From an uncultured Emergencia sp. (GTDB lineage: Bacteria; Bacillota; Clostridia; Peptostreptococcales; Anaerovoracaceae), in the NCBI GenBank assembly GCA_902476665.1, contig CABSEO010000023.1, positions 1 to 11,883 of the forward strand: a stretch of 11,883 nt of DNA. The letters run 5' to 3'. Positions 1 through 7,400 of the stretch are shown here, in pieces. The position numbers and the translations under genes are program-made. A model generated the notes under the pieces. It made no database searches. It was not told the DNA's origin and saw only the letters and a program-made list of their open reading frames with translations. Position 1 is the stretch's first letter; each line of letters begins with the position of its first letter.

Positions 1-9
1 AGAAGAATT

Positions 10-24
10 ATCTCGATTTGAGAT
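10..24. promoter_or_regulatory. Possible activator (enhancer) site upstream of the sigma-54 promoter
   Basis: ATCTC-N5-GAGAT is an inverted repeat with perfect 5-base arms, centred about 85 bases upstream of the transcription start predicted from the -24/-12 promoter. Its core CGATTTG (14-20) recurs inverted as CAAATCG at 46-52. Enhancer-binding proteins usually bind paired inverted repeats upstream of sigma-54 promoters, so this could be the site for the activator at 2661-4094. The arms are short and the left window edge hides any further copies, so this is only a candidate. Confidence 0.3.
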
Positions 25-74
25 TATATAAAGAAGATAGAGAGCCAAATCGTTGAAATTCAGACGTTCTATAT

Positions 75-93
75 TTGGCATAGATATTGCGAT
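75..93 (+). promoter_or_regulatory. Sigma-54 (RpoN) -24/-12 promoter
   Basis: The sequence TTGGCAT-AGATA-TTGCGAT matches the RpoN consensus TTGGCAC-N5-TTGCA. The invariant GG (77-78) and GC (89-90) are exactly 10 bases apart. The predicted start is near position 102, leaving a leader of about 23 bases that contains the Shine-Dalgarno AAGGAG (113-118) before the ATG at 125. The operon it precedes ends in a sigma-54 activator gene, which strongly supports the reading. Confidence 0.82.
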
Positions 94-112
94 ACTCTTT
101 CACATAGAAAGA

Positions 113-118
113 AAGGAG
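113..118 (+). promoter_or_regulatory. Ribosome binding site that fixes the carrier start
   Basis: AAGGAG lies 6 bases before the ATG at 125. The in-frame upstream ATG at 53 has no such site and lies upstream of the sigma-54 promoter, so translation should begin at 125. Confidence 0.8.
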
Positions 119-124
119 AACATT

Positions 125-1522
125 ATGGAAACTCTAAATGAAAAAAAGAAGTTTAAGCTGGCTTTTCCGGAAACTTCGCTTCTACTCTTAATCATTATCG
201 TTATAGTTGCAGGACTGACTTATATCATGCCTGCAGGTCAGTTTGACAGAGTAATTGATGAAGAAACCGGCAGGGAACTTGTGCAGAGTGGAACCTATAA
301 GGTTGTGGAATCCAATCCGACCTCTGTAGTGGAGCTGTTTTCTTCAGTGTTTCGGGGATTGGTTAAAGCCAGTGACATTATTGCTCTAGTTTTTGTCATC
401 GGTGGAGCTTTTGGAATTGTTGCCAAAACCGGAGCTATATCTGCAGGTCTTGGCAGGCTGGTGGTGAAGCTGCAGGGAAAAGAGCTTATTATGATAACTC
501 TTATTATGACGGCCTTTGCTGTTTGCGGTGCAACCTTTGGAATGGCCGAGGAATCATTGCCCTTTGTGGTTATCCTGGTAACCGTGTCTCTGAAAATGGG
601 TTACGATCCTATCGTCGGCGTATCTATGGTTGTTATGGGTTTGTACTGTGGGTATTCGGCCGGTCCGTTAAATCCTTTTAACACGGCAATTGCTCAGGGG
701 ATTGCGGATCTGCCAATGTTCAGTGGCATTGGACTAAGAGTGATTCTGATGCTGGGTGCACTGCTCATAGCTATAACGTTTACATATCTGCATGGCAAAA
801 AATATAAACGTCTGGGGATTGATAACTCAAAACTTCTTGAAGAGTTTAATGTGGAGAAGGAGAGGAACCTGACCAGAACAGATGGCGTGATTCTTGTGAT
901 TCTGATGGTTACCATTGGAACTCTGATTTATGGTGTAGTCAGTCACGGCTGGTATTTCAATGAGATTACGGCACTGTTCTTTGGAATGGGAATTTTAATT
1001 GGCCTGATTTACAGAAAAGGCAATCTGAATCAGATTGCCAGAGATTTTATTGACGGTGCTTGTGAAATGACGACAGCAGCACTGTTCGTAGGGTTTGCAA
1101 GAGCCATCCTGGTAATCATGGAAGACGGAATGATTATGGATACACTGGTGTATTACCTATCACTGCCTTTATCACAGCTGAGCAGTGTCTTTGCCGCATG
1201 GGGCATGTATATTTCGCAGGGCATTATTAACTTTTTCATCCCGTCATCTACCGGACAGGCTGTGGTTGTGATGCCAATCCTGTCACCACTAAGTGATCTG
1301 ATCGGTGTGACAAGGCAGACTGCAGTTCTGGCGTATCAATGCGGAGACGGTTTTTGGAATATGATTACGCCAACACATTCGGTGCTGATGGCATCTCTGG
1401 GACTTGCCAAAATTCCTTTCGGAAAATGGTTCAAGTTTGCTGTCAAGGTTGTGGTTGCATGGACTTTATGGGTATTTGTGATACTTACGATTGCAACCAT
1501 TACAAATTATGGTCCGTTTTAA
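125..1522 (+). CDS. YfcC/DcuC-family membrane carrier
   Basis: A 465-residue polytopic inner-membrane protein of the YfcC branch of the ion transporter superfamily (DcuC-like fold). Members are secondary carriers, often for C4-dicarboxylates, arginine-type amino acids or peptides; the substrate here cannot be read from sequence. After a short charged N-terminus, hydrophobic segments run from about residue 17 to the end. There are two polar, conserved hairpin regions: one around residues 134-190 (GMAEES; NPFNTA at 183-188) and one around 373-417 (PSSTGQA; GDGFWNMITPT), as expected for a duplicated re-entrant architecture. A hydrophilic loop at about 223-252 separates the two halves. It is the first gene of a unit with the dehydrogenase (30-base gap) and the sigma-54 activator, so it probably imports the dehydrogenase substrate or exports its product. 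The start at 125 is set by its Shine-Dalgarno. Confidence 0.88.
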   Translation: METLNEKKKFKLAFPETSLLLLIIIVIVAGLTYIMPAGQFDRVIDEETGRELVQSGTYKVVESNPTSVVELFSSVFRGLVKASDIIALVFVIGGAFGIVAKTGAISAGLGRLVVKLQGKELIMITLIMTAFAVCGATFGMAEESLPFVVILVTVSLKMGYDPIVGVSMVVMGLYCGYSAGPLNPFNTAIAQGIADLPMFSGIGLRVILMLGALLIAITFTYLHGKKYKRLGIDNSKLLEEFNVEKERNLTRTDGVILVILMVTIGTLIYGVVSHGWYFNEITALFFGMGILIGLIYRKGNLNQIARDFIDGACEMTTAALFVGFARAILVIMEDGMIMDTLVYYLSLPLSQLSSVFAAWGMYISQGIINFFIPSSTGQAVVVMPILSPLSDLIGVTRQTAVLAYQCGDGFWNMITPTHSVLMASLGLAKIPFGKWFKFAVKVVVAWTLWVFVILTIATITNYGPF

Positions 1523-1552
1523 ACGTATACAGGAAGAAGAGGAGGAAATATT

Positions 1553-2659
1553 ATGACTAAGAAAATTGCAGTGATAGGAGCAGGAAATGGTGGCCAGGCG
1601 CTGGCAGCATATTTTGCCATGAATAAACAGTACGAGGTACGTCTTTTTGATTATTTTGCTGATCCTGTGGATGCAGTACAGAAACAGGGTTATATCGAAT
1701 TAGAGGGTGCCGTTACAGGAAAGGGATATATTGCACTTGCCAGCACAGATATGGGAAAGGTGATGACAGATGCGGATCTGATTATGGTGGTAAATCCTGC
1801 AATCTATCACAATAAAATTGCGAAAGAGATGGCAGAGCATATCAGAGAAGGGCAGATTGTTTTTTTGAGCCCGTCTTCCGTATTCGGTGCGTTCGCCTTT
1901 AAGAAGGCACTGGAAGATGCAGGGTGTTCAAAGAATGTTATTATTGGGGAAAGTAATACCCTTCTCTTTGCTGCCAGACTTGTGGAGAATGGTAAAGTAC
2001 ATATCGGAGGGAAAAAGGACAGGCTTCTGGTTTCAGCTTTTCCGGCTTGCGAGAAAAAGAAACTGTATGATATAATTAGGCCAGTTATTGTGGAACTGGA
2101 AGAATGTGACAGTGTTTTGGAAACAAGTTTTGACAGTACAAATGCTATGGTGCATCCATTGCCGACTATCATGAATGTCAGCTGGGCAGAATCAGGGCAG
2201 AAGTTTCGTTATTATCTAGATGGAATTGGAGAAACTGTAGGAAATTATATTGAAGGACTGGATCAGGAACGGATACATATCGGAGAAAAACTGGGGCTGG
2301 TATTGGGGAAAGACCTTTTTGATATATATATGGAATATAAGATTGAATATAATGCGGAGGGGAAAAATGTCTCGGAACTTCTAAAGAATGTGGAGGCTTA
2401 TCGGGATATTTATGCTGCTGATACTGCAAGAACAAGATATATCTTTGAGGATATTCCGACAGGTATGGTTCCGTTCACTGCAATTGGGGAACTTCTGGGA
2501 ATGCCTGTACACAAGATGAAGTTTGTAACAGCTCTTTGTGAAGAGATTCTAGGAGAAGATCTGTCCAATTGTGATTATGCGAGGAATTTAAAGAATCTTG
2601 GGCTTGAAGGAATGAGTGCTGAAGATATTATTGAATATGCAAAGACAGGAGTGAGGTAA
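1553..2659 (+). CDS. NAD(P)-dependent opine/octopine dehydrogenase family protein
   Basis: A 368-residue cytoplasmic oxidoreductase. Family members catalyse NAD(P)H-linked reductive condensation of an amino acid with a keto acid, or the reverse. The N-terminal Rossmann fold has the dinucleotide motif GAGNGG (G9, G11, G14). The C-terminal octopine-DH domain carries H201 (in VHPLP) and the pair R295/D300. The H and the R-x4-D spacing match the catalytic His/Arg/Asp described for Arthrobacter CENDH (H202, R292, D297, from memory), so the enzyme is probably active. Full family length. A strong AGGAGG (1540-1545) sits 7 bases before the ATG. It follows the carrier by 30 bases and precedes the activator by a single base, so the three are surely co-transcribed. 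The direction of reaction and the substrate are unknown; in a gut anaerobe it could degrade opine-like conjugates or use them as an NADH sink. Confidence 0.87.
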   Translation: MTKKIAVIGAGNGGQALAAYFAMNKQYEVRLFDYFADPVDAVQKQGYIELEGAVTGKGYIALASTDMGKVMTDADLIMVVNPAIYHNKIAKEMAEHIREGQIVFLSPSSVFGAFAFKKALEDAGCSKNVIIGESNTLLFAARLVENGKVHIGGKKDRLLVSAFPACEKKKLYDIIRPVIVELEECDSVLETSFDSTNAMVHPLPTIMNVSWAESGQKFRYYLDGIGETVGNYIEGLDQERIHIGEKLGLVLGKDLFDIYMEYKIEYNAEGKNVSELLKNVEAYRDIYAADTARTRYIFEDIPTGMVPFTAIGELLGMPVHKMKFVTALCEEILGEDLSNCDYARNLKNLGLEGMSAEDIIEYAKTGVR

Positions 2660-2660
2660 C

Positions 2661-4094
2661 ATGGCAGAACTCGCTGATATCAAATCATATGTGAATAAAA
2701 TGGCTCGGCTGATATCTATGGTGGTTGAGATGGAAGTGACCATCTGTGATACTCATCTTCAGATGGTGGGCGACTGGTCCTGTGAGAAGAGCATCAGCGA
2801 GGAAGGAGATTATCTCAGAAGTGATTCCGTCATTGTAACTGCCATGCGGCAGGAAAAAGTATTGATTTATAATAATGCCAAAGAAGAAAGTCCTGGATGC
2901 AGGAAGTGCAGGAAAAGGGATTTCTGTGAAACTGAAACCATCATTGCTTATCCTATTGCAAGGCAGGGTGCAATTATTGGGGGCATCGGCATTTATTCCG
3001 GAGAAAAGCGTCAGAAAGACAAGCTCATCTCTGAGACAGACACCATGGTGGAATTTCTTAAAAGTATTATAGATTTGATGATTAATCAGCTGGAGCTGGA
3101 AGAAGAGAGACTGGAGATACTTTCAAAAGCCAATCAGGCACTGGCTCCGGCTAAAAACGGGAGCTTCGATCAGATTATTGGAAATAGCAGTTCTCTTTCG
3201 CAGGTGAAAGAGGATGCCAGGATTTTTGCACAGAGTTATTCTAATATTTTGATACAGGGAGAGAGCGGTACGGGAAAAGAAGTTTTTGCTCTTGCTATTC
3301 ATTCCGCGAGCCGATGTGCAGAAGGCCCTTTTGTTGCGGTCAATTGTGCTGCGATCCCTGACAATTTATTGGAAAGTGAATTGTTTGGCTACGTTGAAGG
3401 TGCCTTTACGGGAGCAATAAAGGGTGGACGTGCAGGAAAATTTGAATTAGCCAATGGAGGAACCCTATTTCTTGACGAAATAGGGGAGCTTCCTATTCAT
3501 CTGCAACCTAAATTACTGAGAGCATTGCAAGAAAAGAAAATACAGAGAATTGGCTCCGGAAAGCCTGTAAAACTTGATGTTCGAATTATTGCGGCAACCA
3601 ATCGTGATTTGAGCGAAATGATAGAAACCGGAGAGTTTCGGGAAGATTTATATTATCGTCTCAGCGTAATTCCTCTGAGAATTCCACCACTGAGGGAGCG
3701 AAGAGAGGATATCAGAATCATTGCTGAGCACTTTCTGGATATGTATAAAACTATGCTGGAGAAACCCTGGATCACAGGGTTTGAGGAAGATGTGATGGTG
3801 TTAATGGAATCCTATGACTGGCCCGGGAATGTAAGAGAACTGCAGAATGCTATAGAATATGCAGCAAATCGCTGTAAAGGTAAAAGCATTCAGATGGAAG
3901 ACATGAAAGGCAGGATTCAGAAAAGAGGTAAAAAGTTTGTCCCGATCACTTTAAAAGAATTAGAACGGGAAACCATTTTAGCTGCAGTTTCTTACTACGG
4001 AAATACACCGGAGGGAAAAGAAATGGCTGCCCAGGCCATTGGCATAAGTCGCGCAACGATGTATCGGAAACTGAAAGAATATGATACTTTTTAG
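2661..4094 (+). CDS. Sigma-54-dependent transcriptional activator (bEBP)
   Basis: A 477-residue enhancer-binding protein. The N-terminal sensor (about 1-145, GAF/PAS-like by appearance) holds a cysteine cluster C80-x2-C83-x5-C89. A short helical linker rich in E and L follows (about 140-160). The AAA+ domain (about 170-395) has Walker A GESGTGKE (200-207), the sigma-54-contacting loop GAFTGA (247-252), Walker B ending LFLDE (269-273) and an arginine-finger region FREDLYYRL (326-334). A Fis-type helix-turn-helix closes the protein (about 455-472). All parts needed to open sigma-54 promoters are intact. It starts 1 base after the dehydrogenase stop, with AGGAG at 2647-2651 inside that gene, so it is translationally close-coupled. 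No receiver domain is present, so the signal is probably a small molecule or redox/metal state sensed by the N-terminus. The obvious target is the -24/-12 promoter at 75-93. Confidence 0.93.
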   Translation: MAELADIKSYVNKMARLISMVVEMEVTICDTHLQMVGDWSCEKSISEEGDYLRSDSVIVTAMRQEKVLIYNNAKEESPGCRKCRKRDFCETETIIAYPIARQGAIIGGIGIYSGEKRQKDKLISETDTMVEFLKSIIDLMINQLELEEERLEILSKANQALAPAKNGSFDQIIGNSSSLSQVKEDARIFAQSYSNILIQGESGTGKEVFALAIHSASRCAEGPFVAVNCAAIPDNLLESELFGYVEGAFTGAIKGGRAGKFELANGGTLFLDEIGELPIHLQPKLLRALQEKKIQRIGSGKPVKLDVRIIAATNRDLSEMIETGEFREDLYYRLSVIPLRIPPLRERREDIRIIAEHFLDMYKTMLEKPWITGFEEDVMVLMESYDWPGNVRELQNAIEYAANRCKGKSIQMEDMKGRIQKRGKKFVPITLKELERETILAAVSYYGNTPEGKEMAAQAIGISRATMYRKLKEYDTF

Positions 4095-4098
4095 TATC
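4083..4098 (+). other. Small inverted repeat across the stop codon
   Basis: GATACT-tttt-AGTATC forms a 6-base-pair stem with a 4-base loop and covers the TAG stop of the activator gene. There is no following T-run, so it is not a standard intrinsic terminator. It may be chance. Confidence 0.2.
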
Positions 4099-4104
4099 GG
4101 ATTC

Positions 4105-4130
4105 TTGGACCCTGCTTTAAAGTGTATAAT
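4105..4130 (+). promoter_or_regulatory. Candidate sigma-A promoter for the Rieske flavoprotein gene
   Basis: A perfect -10 hexamer TATAAT lies at 4125-4130. The best -35-like hexamer, TTGGAC (4105-4110), is only 14 bases away, which is short of the usual 16-18. Either the promoter is weak or an activator helps. The remaining intergenic DNA to 4206 shows no other clear signal. Confidence 0.45.
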
Positions 4131-4206
4131 CTCTGAATAAAAACTGAATACTGCTGATAGAATTTGCTTCTCCTGGAAAGACTAAAGAGAAAAAGCGGGA
4201 GGAAGT

Positions 4207-5550
4207 ATGGAATCAATTTGGACTAGGGATGTAATCATGCCACAATTTTCTGCGGTTAAACGGGATATGAAAGTGGATGTTCTGATCATTGGCGGTGGTA
4301 TGACGGGACTGCTTTGCGGATATTTTCTGAAAGACAGGGGCGCCAAGTATGCAATAGTGGAAAAGGACAGTATTACCAGTGGTGTAACGAGAAATACCAC
4401 TGCCAAAATTACTGCTTATCATCCTTTAATTTACAGTAAACTGGCAAAAAACTTCGGAATGGAAACTGCAAAGACTTATCTGCAGGCAAATACAGATGCA
4501 GTCAGCAGATATCGGCAAATGGCGCAGAGTATTGATTGCAGTTTTCAGGAAAAAGATCACTACATCTATACGATGCATCATCAGGCTGATCTGTTGGAGG
4601 AAGCGTCGGTCATTGAAAAAATCGGGGGACGAGTGGAATATACGGAACATGTAGGTATTCCTCTTGCTGCCCGATGTGCGTTGAAAGCTTCCGGTCAGGC
4701 TCAGTTTCACCCGCTCAGGTTTGCGGCGAAGATTGCAGAAGGTCAGGATGTTTATGAAAACAGTTTTGCGGGAGATATCAGAAAAGAGCGATACGGTTAT
4801 CAGGTGTCCATTAGAGACTCTGAGGGCAAGATGTTTCACATCAACGCGGACAGGGTTATTGTTGCAACCCATTTTCCATACATTGACCGGTTCGGCATGT
4901 ATTTCCTGAAAATGTATCAGCAGCGTTCCTATGTTCTGGCGCTGGAAGCCGAAAAGGGAGAGACTCTGCAGCTGGGAAGCATGTATAATGGATGTGGGGT
5001 TGAAGATGACAATCCGCTGAACCTGTCTTTTCGCAGCTATGGGAATTATCTGCTGCTGGGTGGTGGAGGAGGGCGGACAGGGAAAAAGAATCCGTCCTAC
5101 GAATCCTTAAGGAAACAGGCTTCATCCTTTCTTCCCGATTATCGTGAGGCAGCCGCCTGGGCGGCACAGGACTGTATGACTTTGGATGGACTGCCATATA
5201 TCGGAGAATATGCTAAAGGAAAAGACGGCCTTCTGACTGCTACAGGTTTTCAGAAATGGGGGATGACCGGCGCTATGACAGCAGCACTTTCTTTGACGGG
5301 AGAGCTTGATAAAGAACTTTCCGGCATATTTAAGCCTCGTAGAACCCTTTTAAGGAAACAGCTTTTTATCAATGGTTTTGAATCTGCTGTCAATATGCTC
5401 AGGCCGACTGCACCCAGATGTACTCATCTGGGCTGCGCTCTCAGATGGAACAAGGCTGAAAAGACCTGGGACTGCGGGTGTCACGGTTCTCGTTTTACAG
5501 AGGATGGAAAGGTGATTGACGGCCCTGCCCAAAACGACCTGAAGAGATAA
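4207..5550 (+). CDS. FAD-dependent oxidoreductase with C-terminal Rieske [2Fe-2S] domain (YhfW-like)
   Basis: A 447-residue cytoplasmic flavoprotein. A DAO-type FAD domain begins at about residue 22, with the dinucleotide motif GGGMTG (G29, G31, G34), and the stretch TTAKITAYH (64-72) is characteristic of this group. The C-terminal Rieske domain (about 390-447) has box I CTHLGC, with ligands C405 and H407, and box II CGCH, with ligands C423 and H426; the extra cysteines C410 and C425 could form the usual disulfide. The fusion suggests electrons pass between FAD and the iron-sulfur cluster. The substrate is unknown in this family. The start at 4207 is preferred because the N-terminal SIWTRDV segment is conserved in YhfW-type proteins as I recall them; GGAGG (4198-4202) is 4 bases upstream, slightly close. 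It stands alone between two regulatory genes, so the neighbours give no firm hint of its role. Confidence 0.88.
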   Translation: MESIWTRDVIMPQFSAVKRDMKVDVLIIGGGMTGLLCGYFLKDRGAKYAIVEKDSITSGVTRNTTAKITAYHPLIYSKLAKNFGMETAKTYLQANTDAVSRYRQMAQSIDCSFQEKDHYIYTMHHQADLLEEASVIEKIGGRVEYTEHVGIPLAARCALKASGQAQFHPLRFAAKIAEGQDVYENSFAGDIRKERYGYQVSIRDSEGKMFHINADRVIVATHFPYIDRFGMYFLKMYQQRSYVLALEAEKGETLQLGSMYNGCGVEDDNPLNLSFRSYGNYLLLGGGGGRTGKKNPSYESLRKQASSFLPDYREAAAWAAQDCMTLDGLPYIGEYAKGKDGLLTATGFQKWGMTGAMTAALSLTGELDKELSGIFKPRRTLLRKQLFINGFESAVNMLRPTAPRCTHLGCALRWNKAEKTWDCGCHGSRFTEDGKVIDGPAQNDLKR

Positions 5551-5590
5551 ACAATTGCATGAACCAAATTCCTGGCTGTTTTGTTTTTCA

Positions 5591-5619
5591 TTGCCTGCCC
5601 CGAGACCTCGTGGTACAAT
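5591..5619 (+). promoter_or_regulatory. Sigma-A promoter of the SorC-family regulator
   Basis: TTGCCT (-35, 5591-5596), a 17-base spacer and TACAAT (-10, 5614-5619), preceded by TGG (5611-5613), which makes an extended -10. An imperfect inverted repeat CCAC-N11-GTGG (5630-5648) sits just downstream of the expected start and could be an operator for autoregulation; that part is speculative. Confidence 0.65.
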
Positions 5620-5684
5620 AAATTAAGAACCACAGACTTGCTTGGTGGAAAATGTAAAAGAGATGAAACAGGATTGGAGAAGCC

Positions 5685-6608
5685 ATGTCGTTACGCAGCG
5701 AAAAGATAGAGAAGCTGGTATCTATTGCCAAAATGTATTACGAAGAGAACCGTAATCAGAATGAGATTGCCGCAGTTATGGGCATTTCACGTCCTCTGGT
5801 CAGTCGTTATCTGGCTGAGGCAAAAGAATATGGCATTGTCAGAATTGAGATAAAGAGTCCGGTTGAAGAGGAAAAACTTATTCTTGACGCATTATATGAA
5901 CGTTTCGGAATCCGCGGCGGCTGCGCTGTAGAAACACGGCTTAATGAGGCAGATGCCAATCGAGATATTGCGGAGGCAGTAATTGACGGACTTTCACAGC
6001 TTTCCTCCAGTGCAGTAGGCATTGGCTGGGGGTCTATGATGGGAGTTATCTGCAGGCAGATGAAGAAAAGACCGCCTCTTTCTCAGCAGACTGTTGTGTA
6101 TCCTCTTGTGGGAAACAGCGGCGTTTTCAACAGAGATTACCATCCCGGAGAGCTTATCAGTGTTTTTGCGGAAAGAACAGGAGGCATACCCAAATACTGG
6201 TCTGCCCCTGCTTTTGTAGATAGCGTGGAGGATGCCCGGGCTCTCAGGGAAGAAAAAAGCTACAAGGCGATAGAAAGAGGATGGAAATCTGTCAAAGTGG
6301 CGTTTGTGGGTATCGGAAACTATCCGTCTGTGCCGGATTTTGCCACGGCTGCCAGTTATGGCAGCCGTCTGACAGAACAGAAAGCTGTTGGAAAGCTACT
6401 GTGCTATTACTACGATATCAACGGCCATATTATTAAACCTGATCTGGATCTGACTATGCAGATTCCCCTTGAGATTTTAAGCAAACGACGGTTTGTGGTA
6501 GGAATCTGCGGGGCAAATGTGGGTGCCAGAGCTCTGGAAGGTGCCTTGAAAACTGGAATTCTGACTCACATCGTAGCTCCAAAAAAGACTCTGAAGAATA
6601 TCATTTGA
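5685..6608 (+). CDS. SorC-family (LsrR-like) sugar-responsive transcriptional regulator
   Basis: A 307-residue DNA-binding regulator. The N-terminal helix-turn-helix (about 23-44, with the recognition region around GISRPLVSRYL at 33-43) is followed by the SorC effector domain (about 62-300), including GIGWGSM (112-118) and a C-terminal VGICGANVGA (272-281). Proteins of this family bind phosphorylated sugars or sugar-like compounds; E. coli LsrR, which senses phospho-AI-2, is a member. Length is normal. TGGAGA about 5 bases before ATG 5685 serves as ribosome binding site. It has its own promoter (5591-5619) and terminator (6644-6666). It lies directly upstream of the DhaL-DhaK-LsrF-VOC operon, so it most likely controls that operon in response to the phosphorylated intermediate made by the kinase. 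Repressor action is inferred. Confidence 0.9.
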   Translation: MSLRSEKIEKLVSIAKMYYEENRNQNEIAAVMGISRPLVSRYLAEAKEYGIVRIEIKSPVEEEKLILDALYERFGIRGGCAVETRLNEADANRDIAEAVIDGLSQLSSSAVGIGWGSMMGVICRQMKKRPPLSQQTVVYPLVGNSGVFNRDYHPGELISVFAERTGGIPKYWSAPAFVDSVEDARALREEKSYKAIERGWKSVKVAFVGIGNYPSVPDFATAASYGSRLTEQKAVGKLLCYYYDINGHIIKPDLDLTMQIPLEILSKRRFVVGICGANVGARALEGALKTGILTHIVAPKKTLKNII

Positions 6609-6617
6609 TGAATTTTG

Positions 6618-6631
6618 GTTACATATGTAAC
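6618..6631. promoter_or_regulatory. Perfect 14-base palindrome, candidate SorC operator
   Basis: GTTACATATGTAAC is fully self-complementary. It starts ten bases after the regulator stop and about 60 bases upstream of the operon promoter. The half-site GTAAC recurs twice at the operon promoter (6707-6711 and 6713-6717). A shared half-site next to a SorC-type gene suggests cooperative or looped binding of that regulator. Confidence 0.5.
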
Positions 6632-6643
6632 AATATTCTGACG

Positions 6644-6666
6644 AAAACGCCTGCGGGCGTTTTTTT
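6644..6666 (+). terminator. Intrinsic terminator after the SorC-family gene
   Basis: AAAACGCC-TGCG-GGCGTTTT makes an 8-base-pair stem with a 4-base loop and is followed by a run of T ending at 6666. It separates the regulator transcript from the downstream operon, which has its own promoter. Confidence 0.88.
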
Positions 6667-6679
6667 ATATGCAAAATCG

Positions 6680-6708
6680 TTGACCTTAGACGGGACCAAT
6701 GGTATGGT
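6680..6708 (+). promoter_or_regulatory. Sigma-A promoter of the DhaL-DhaK-LsrF-VOC operon
   Basis: TTGACC (-35, 6680-6685), a 17-base spacer and TATGGT (-10, 6703-6708). It lies immediately after the regulator's terminator and 40 bases before the DhaL start. The putative operator repeats overlap the -10 element and the start site. Confidence 0.65.
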
Positions 6709-6717
6709 AACCGTAAC
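6706..6717. promoter_or_regulatory. GTAAC direct repeats overlapping the -10, candidate operator
   Basis: The sequence GGTAACCGTAAC contains two GTAAC half-sites one 6-base step apart, plus the small palindrome GGTAACC. The placement over the -10 and start region fits a repressor site. The half-site is the same as in the palindrome at 6618-6631. Confidence 0.4.
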
Positions 6718-6733
6718 AACCACTTTTGAAACG

Positions 6734-6739
6734 AGGTGA
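6734..6739 (+). promoter_or_regulatory. Ribosome binding site that fixes the DhaL start
   Basis: AGGTGA lies 8 bases before the ATG at 6748. The in-frame GTG at 6736 is part of this Shine-Dalgarno sequence and so is not the start. Confidence 0.7.
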
Positions 6740-6747
6740 CATTACCT

Positions 6748-7368
6748 ATGAATATTAATAAACCGCTATTGTGTGAAATGCTGGTATCCGCTGCTGATTC
6801 CCTCATTGACAACAGTGATTATCTCAGTGAGATCGATTCAAAGTTTGGTGACGGTGATCACGGTATTACAGTTAGAAAGATCGGCAACCTGTTAAAAGAA
6901 AAGACGGAAAACTGGGAAGATGAAAGCTTTGGTGAATTCTTTGAGGATTTAGGCGTGGCGATTATGGGTGTAAACGGAGGCAGTGCAGGTCCTCTTTACG
7001 GAACCATGATTGGCGGGCTTGGTATTGAACTTTCGGATGAAGCAGAAATTGACGGTGAACTTTTGAAGGAAATGTTGGACGCGTGTCTTTCGGAAATGGA
7101 GGATATCACTACGGCCAAGGTGGGAGATAAAACGATGATGGATGCTTTGATTCCCGCAGTAGAAGCCGCAAGGGAAGCTGCAGACGATGTTGCAGAAATT
7201 CTTTTCGCGGCAGAAGAGGCCGCGAAAGACGGTGCCAGAGAAAGTGAAAAATTTGTTTCTAAATTCGGAAGAGCCAAAAGCTATAAAGAACAGACGATCG
7301 GAACGCCTGATGCGGGAGCTGTCAGCACATCCCTGTTCTTTGAAGGTCTGGCAAAACCATTTCACTAA
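6748..7368 (+). CDS. dhaL: Dihydroxyacetone kinase-type subunit DhaL (nucleotide-binding)
   Basis: A 206-residue all-helical DhaL domain. In PTS-dependent DHA kinases this subunit holds ADP and passes phosphate to the DhaK-bound substrate; in other members it uses ATP directly. The magnesium/nucleotide signature GDGDHG is at 34-39, with D30, D35 and D37 at the same positions as the metal-chelating aspartates of E. coli DhaL (from memory). GGSAGPLYG (77-85) forms the phosphate-binding loop, GDKTMMDAL (126-134) and the C-terminal DAGAVS (188-193) complete the set. Full length. It is the first gene of the operon and precedes DhaK by 32 bases, an order reversed from E. coli dhaKLM. No DhaM or other PTS phosphate donor is present in the window, so it may take phosphate from ATP or use a DhaM encoded elsewhere. 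Confidence 0.92.
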   Translation: MNINKPLLCEMLVSAADSLIDNSDYLSEIDSKFGDGDHGITVRKIGNLLKEKTENWEDESFGEFFEDLGVAIMGVNGGSAGPLYGTMIGGLGIELSDEAEIDGELLKEMLDACLSEMEDITTAKVGDKTMMDALIPAVEAAREAADDVAEILFAAEEAAKDGARESEKFVSKFGRAKSYKEQTIGTPDAGAVSTSLFFEGLAKPFH

Positions 7369-7400
7369 AGCGGCAGAAAGCCGGGAAGGAGAGATTTACT

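Noticed and set aside
53..124. N-terminal extension of the carrier by 24 residues
   Set aside because: The upstream ATG has no ribosome binding site and lies upstream of the sigma-54 promoter. The ATG at 125 has a good one.
1600..1622. Second -24/-12-like match (TGGCAGCATATTTTGC)
   Set aside because: The GG to GC spacing is 11 rather than 10 and the sequence lies inside the dehydrogenase Rossmann-fold coding region.
6736..6747. GTG start four codons upstream for DhaL
   Set aside because: The GTG is part of the Shine-Dalgarno AGGTGA for the ATG at 6748, where the conserved aspartates also fall at the expected numbering.
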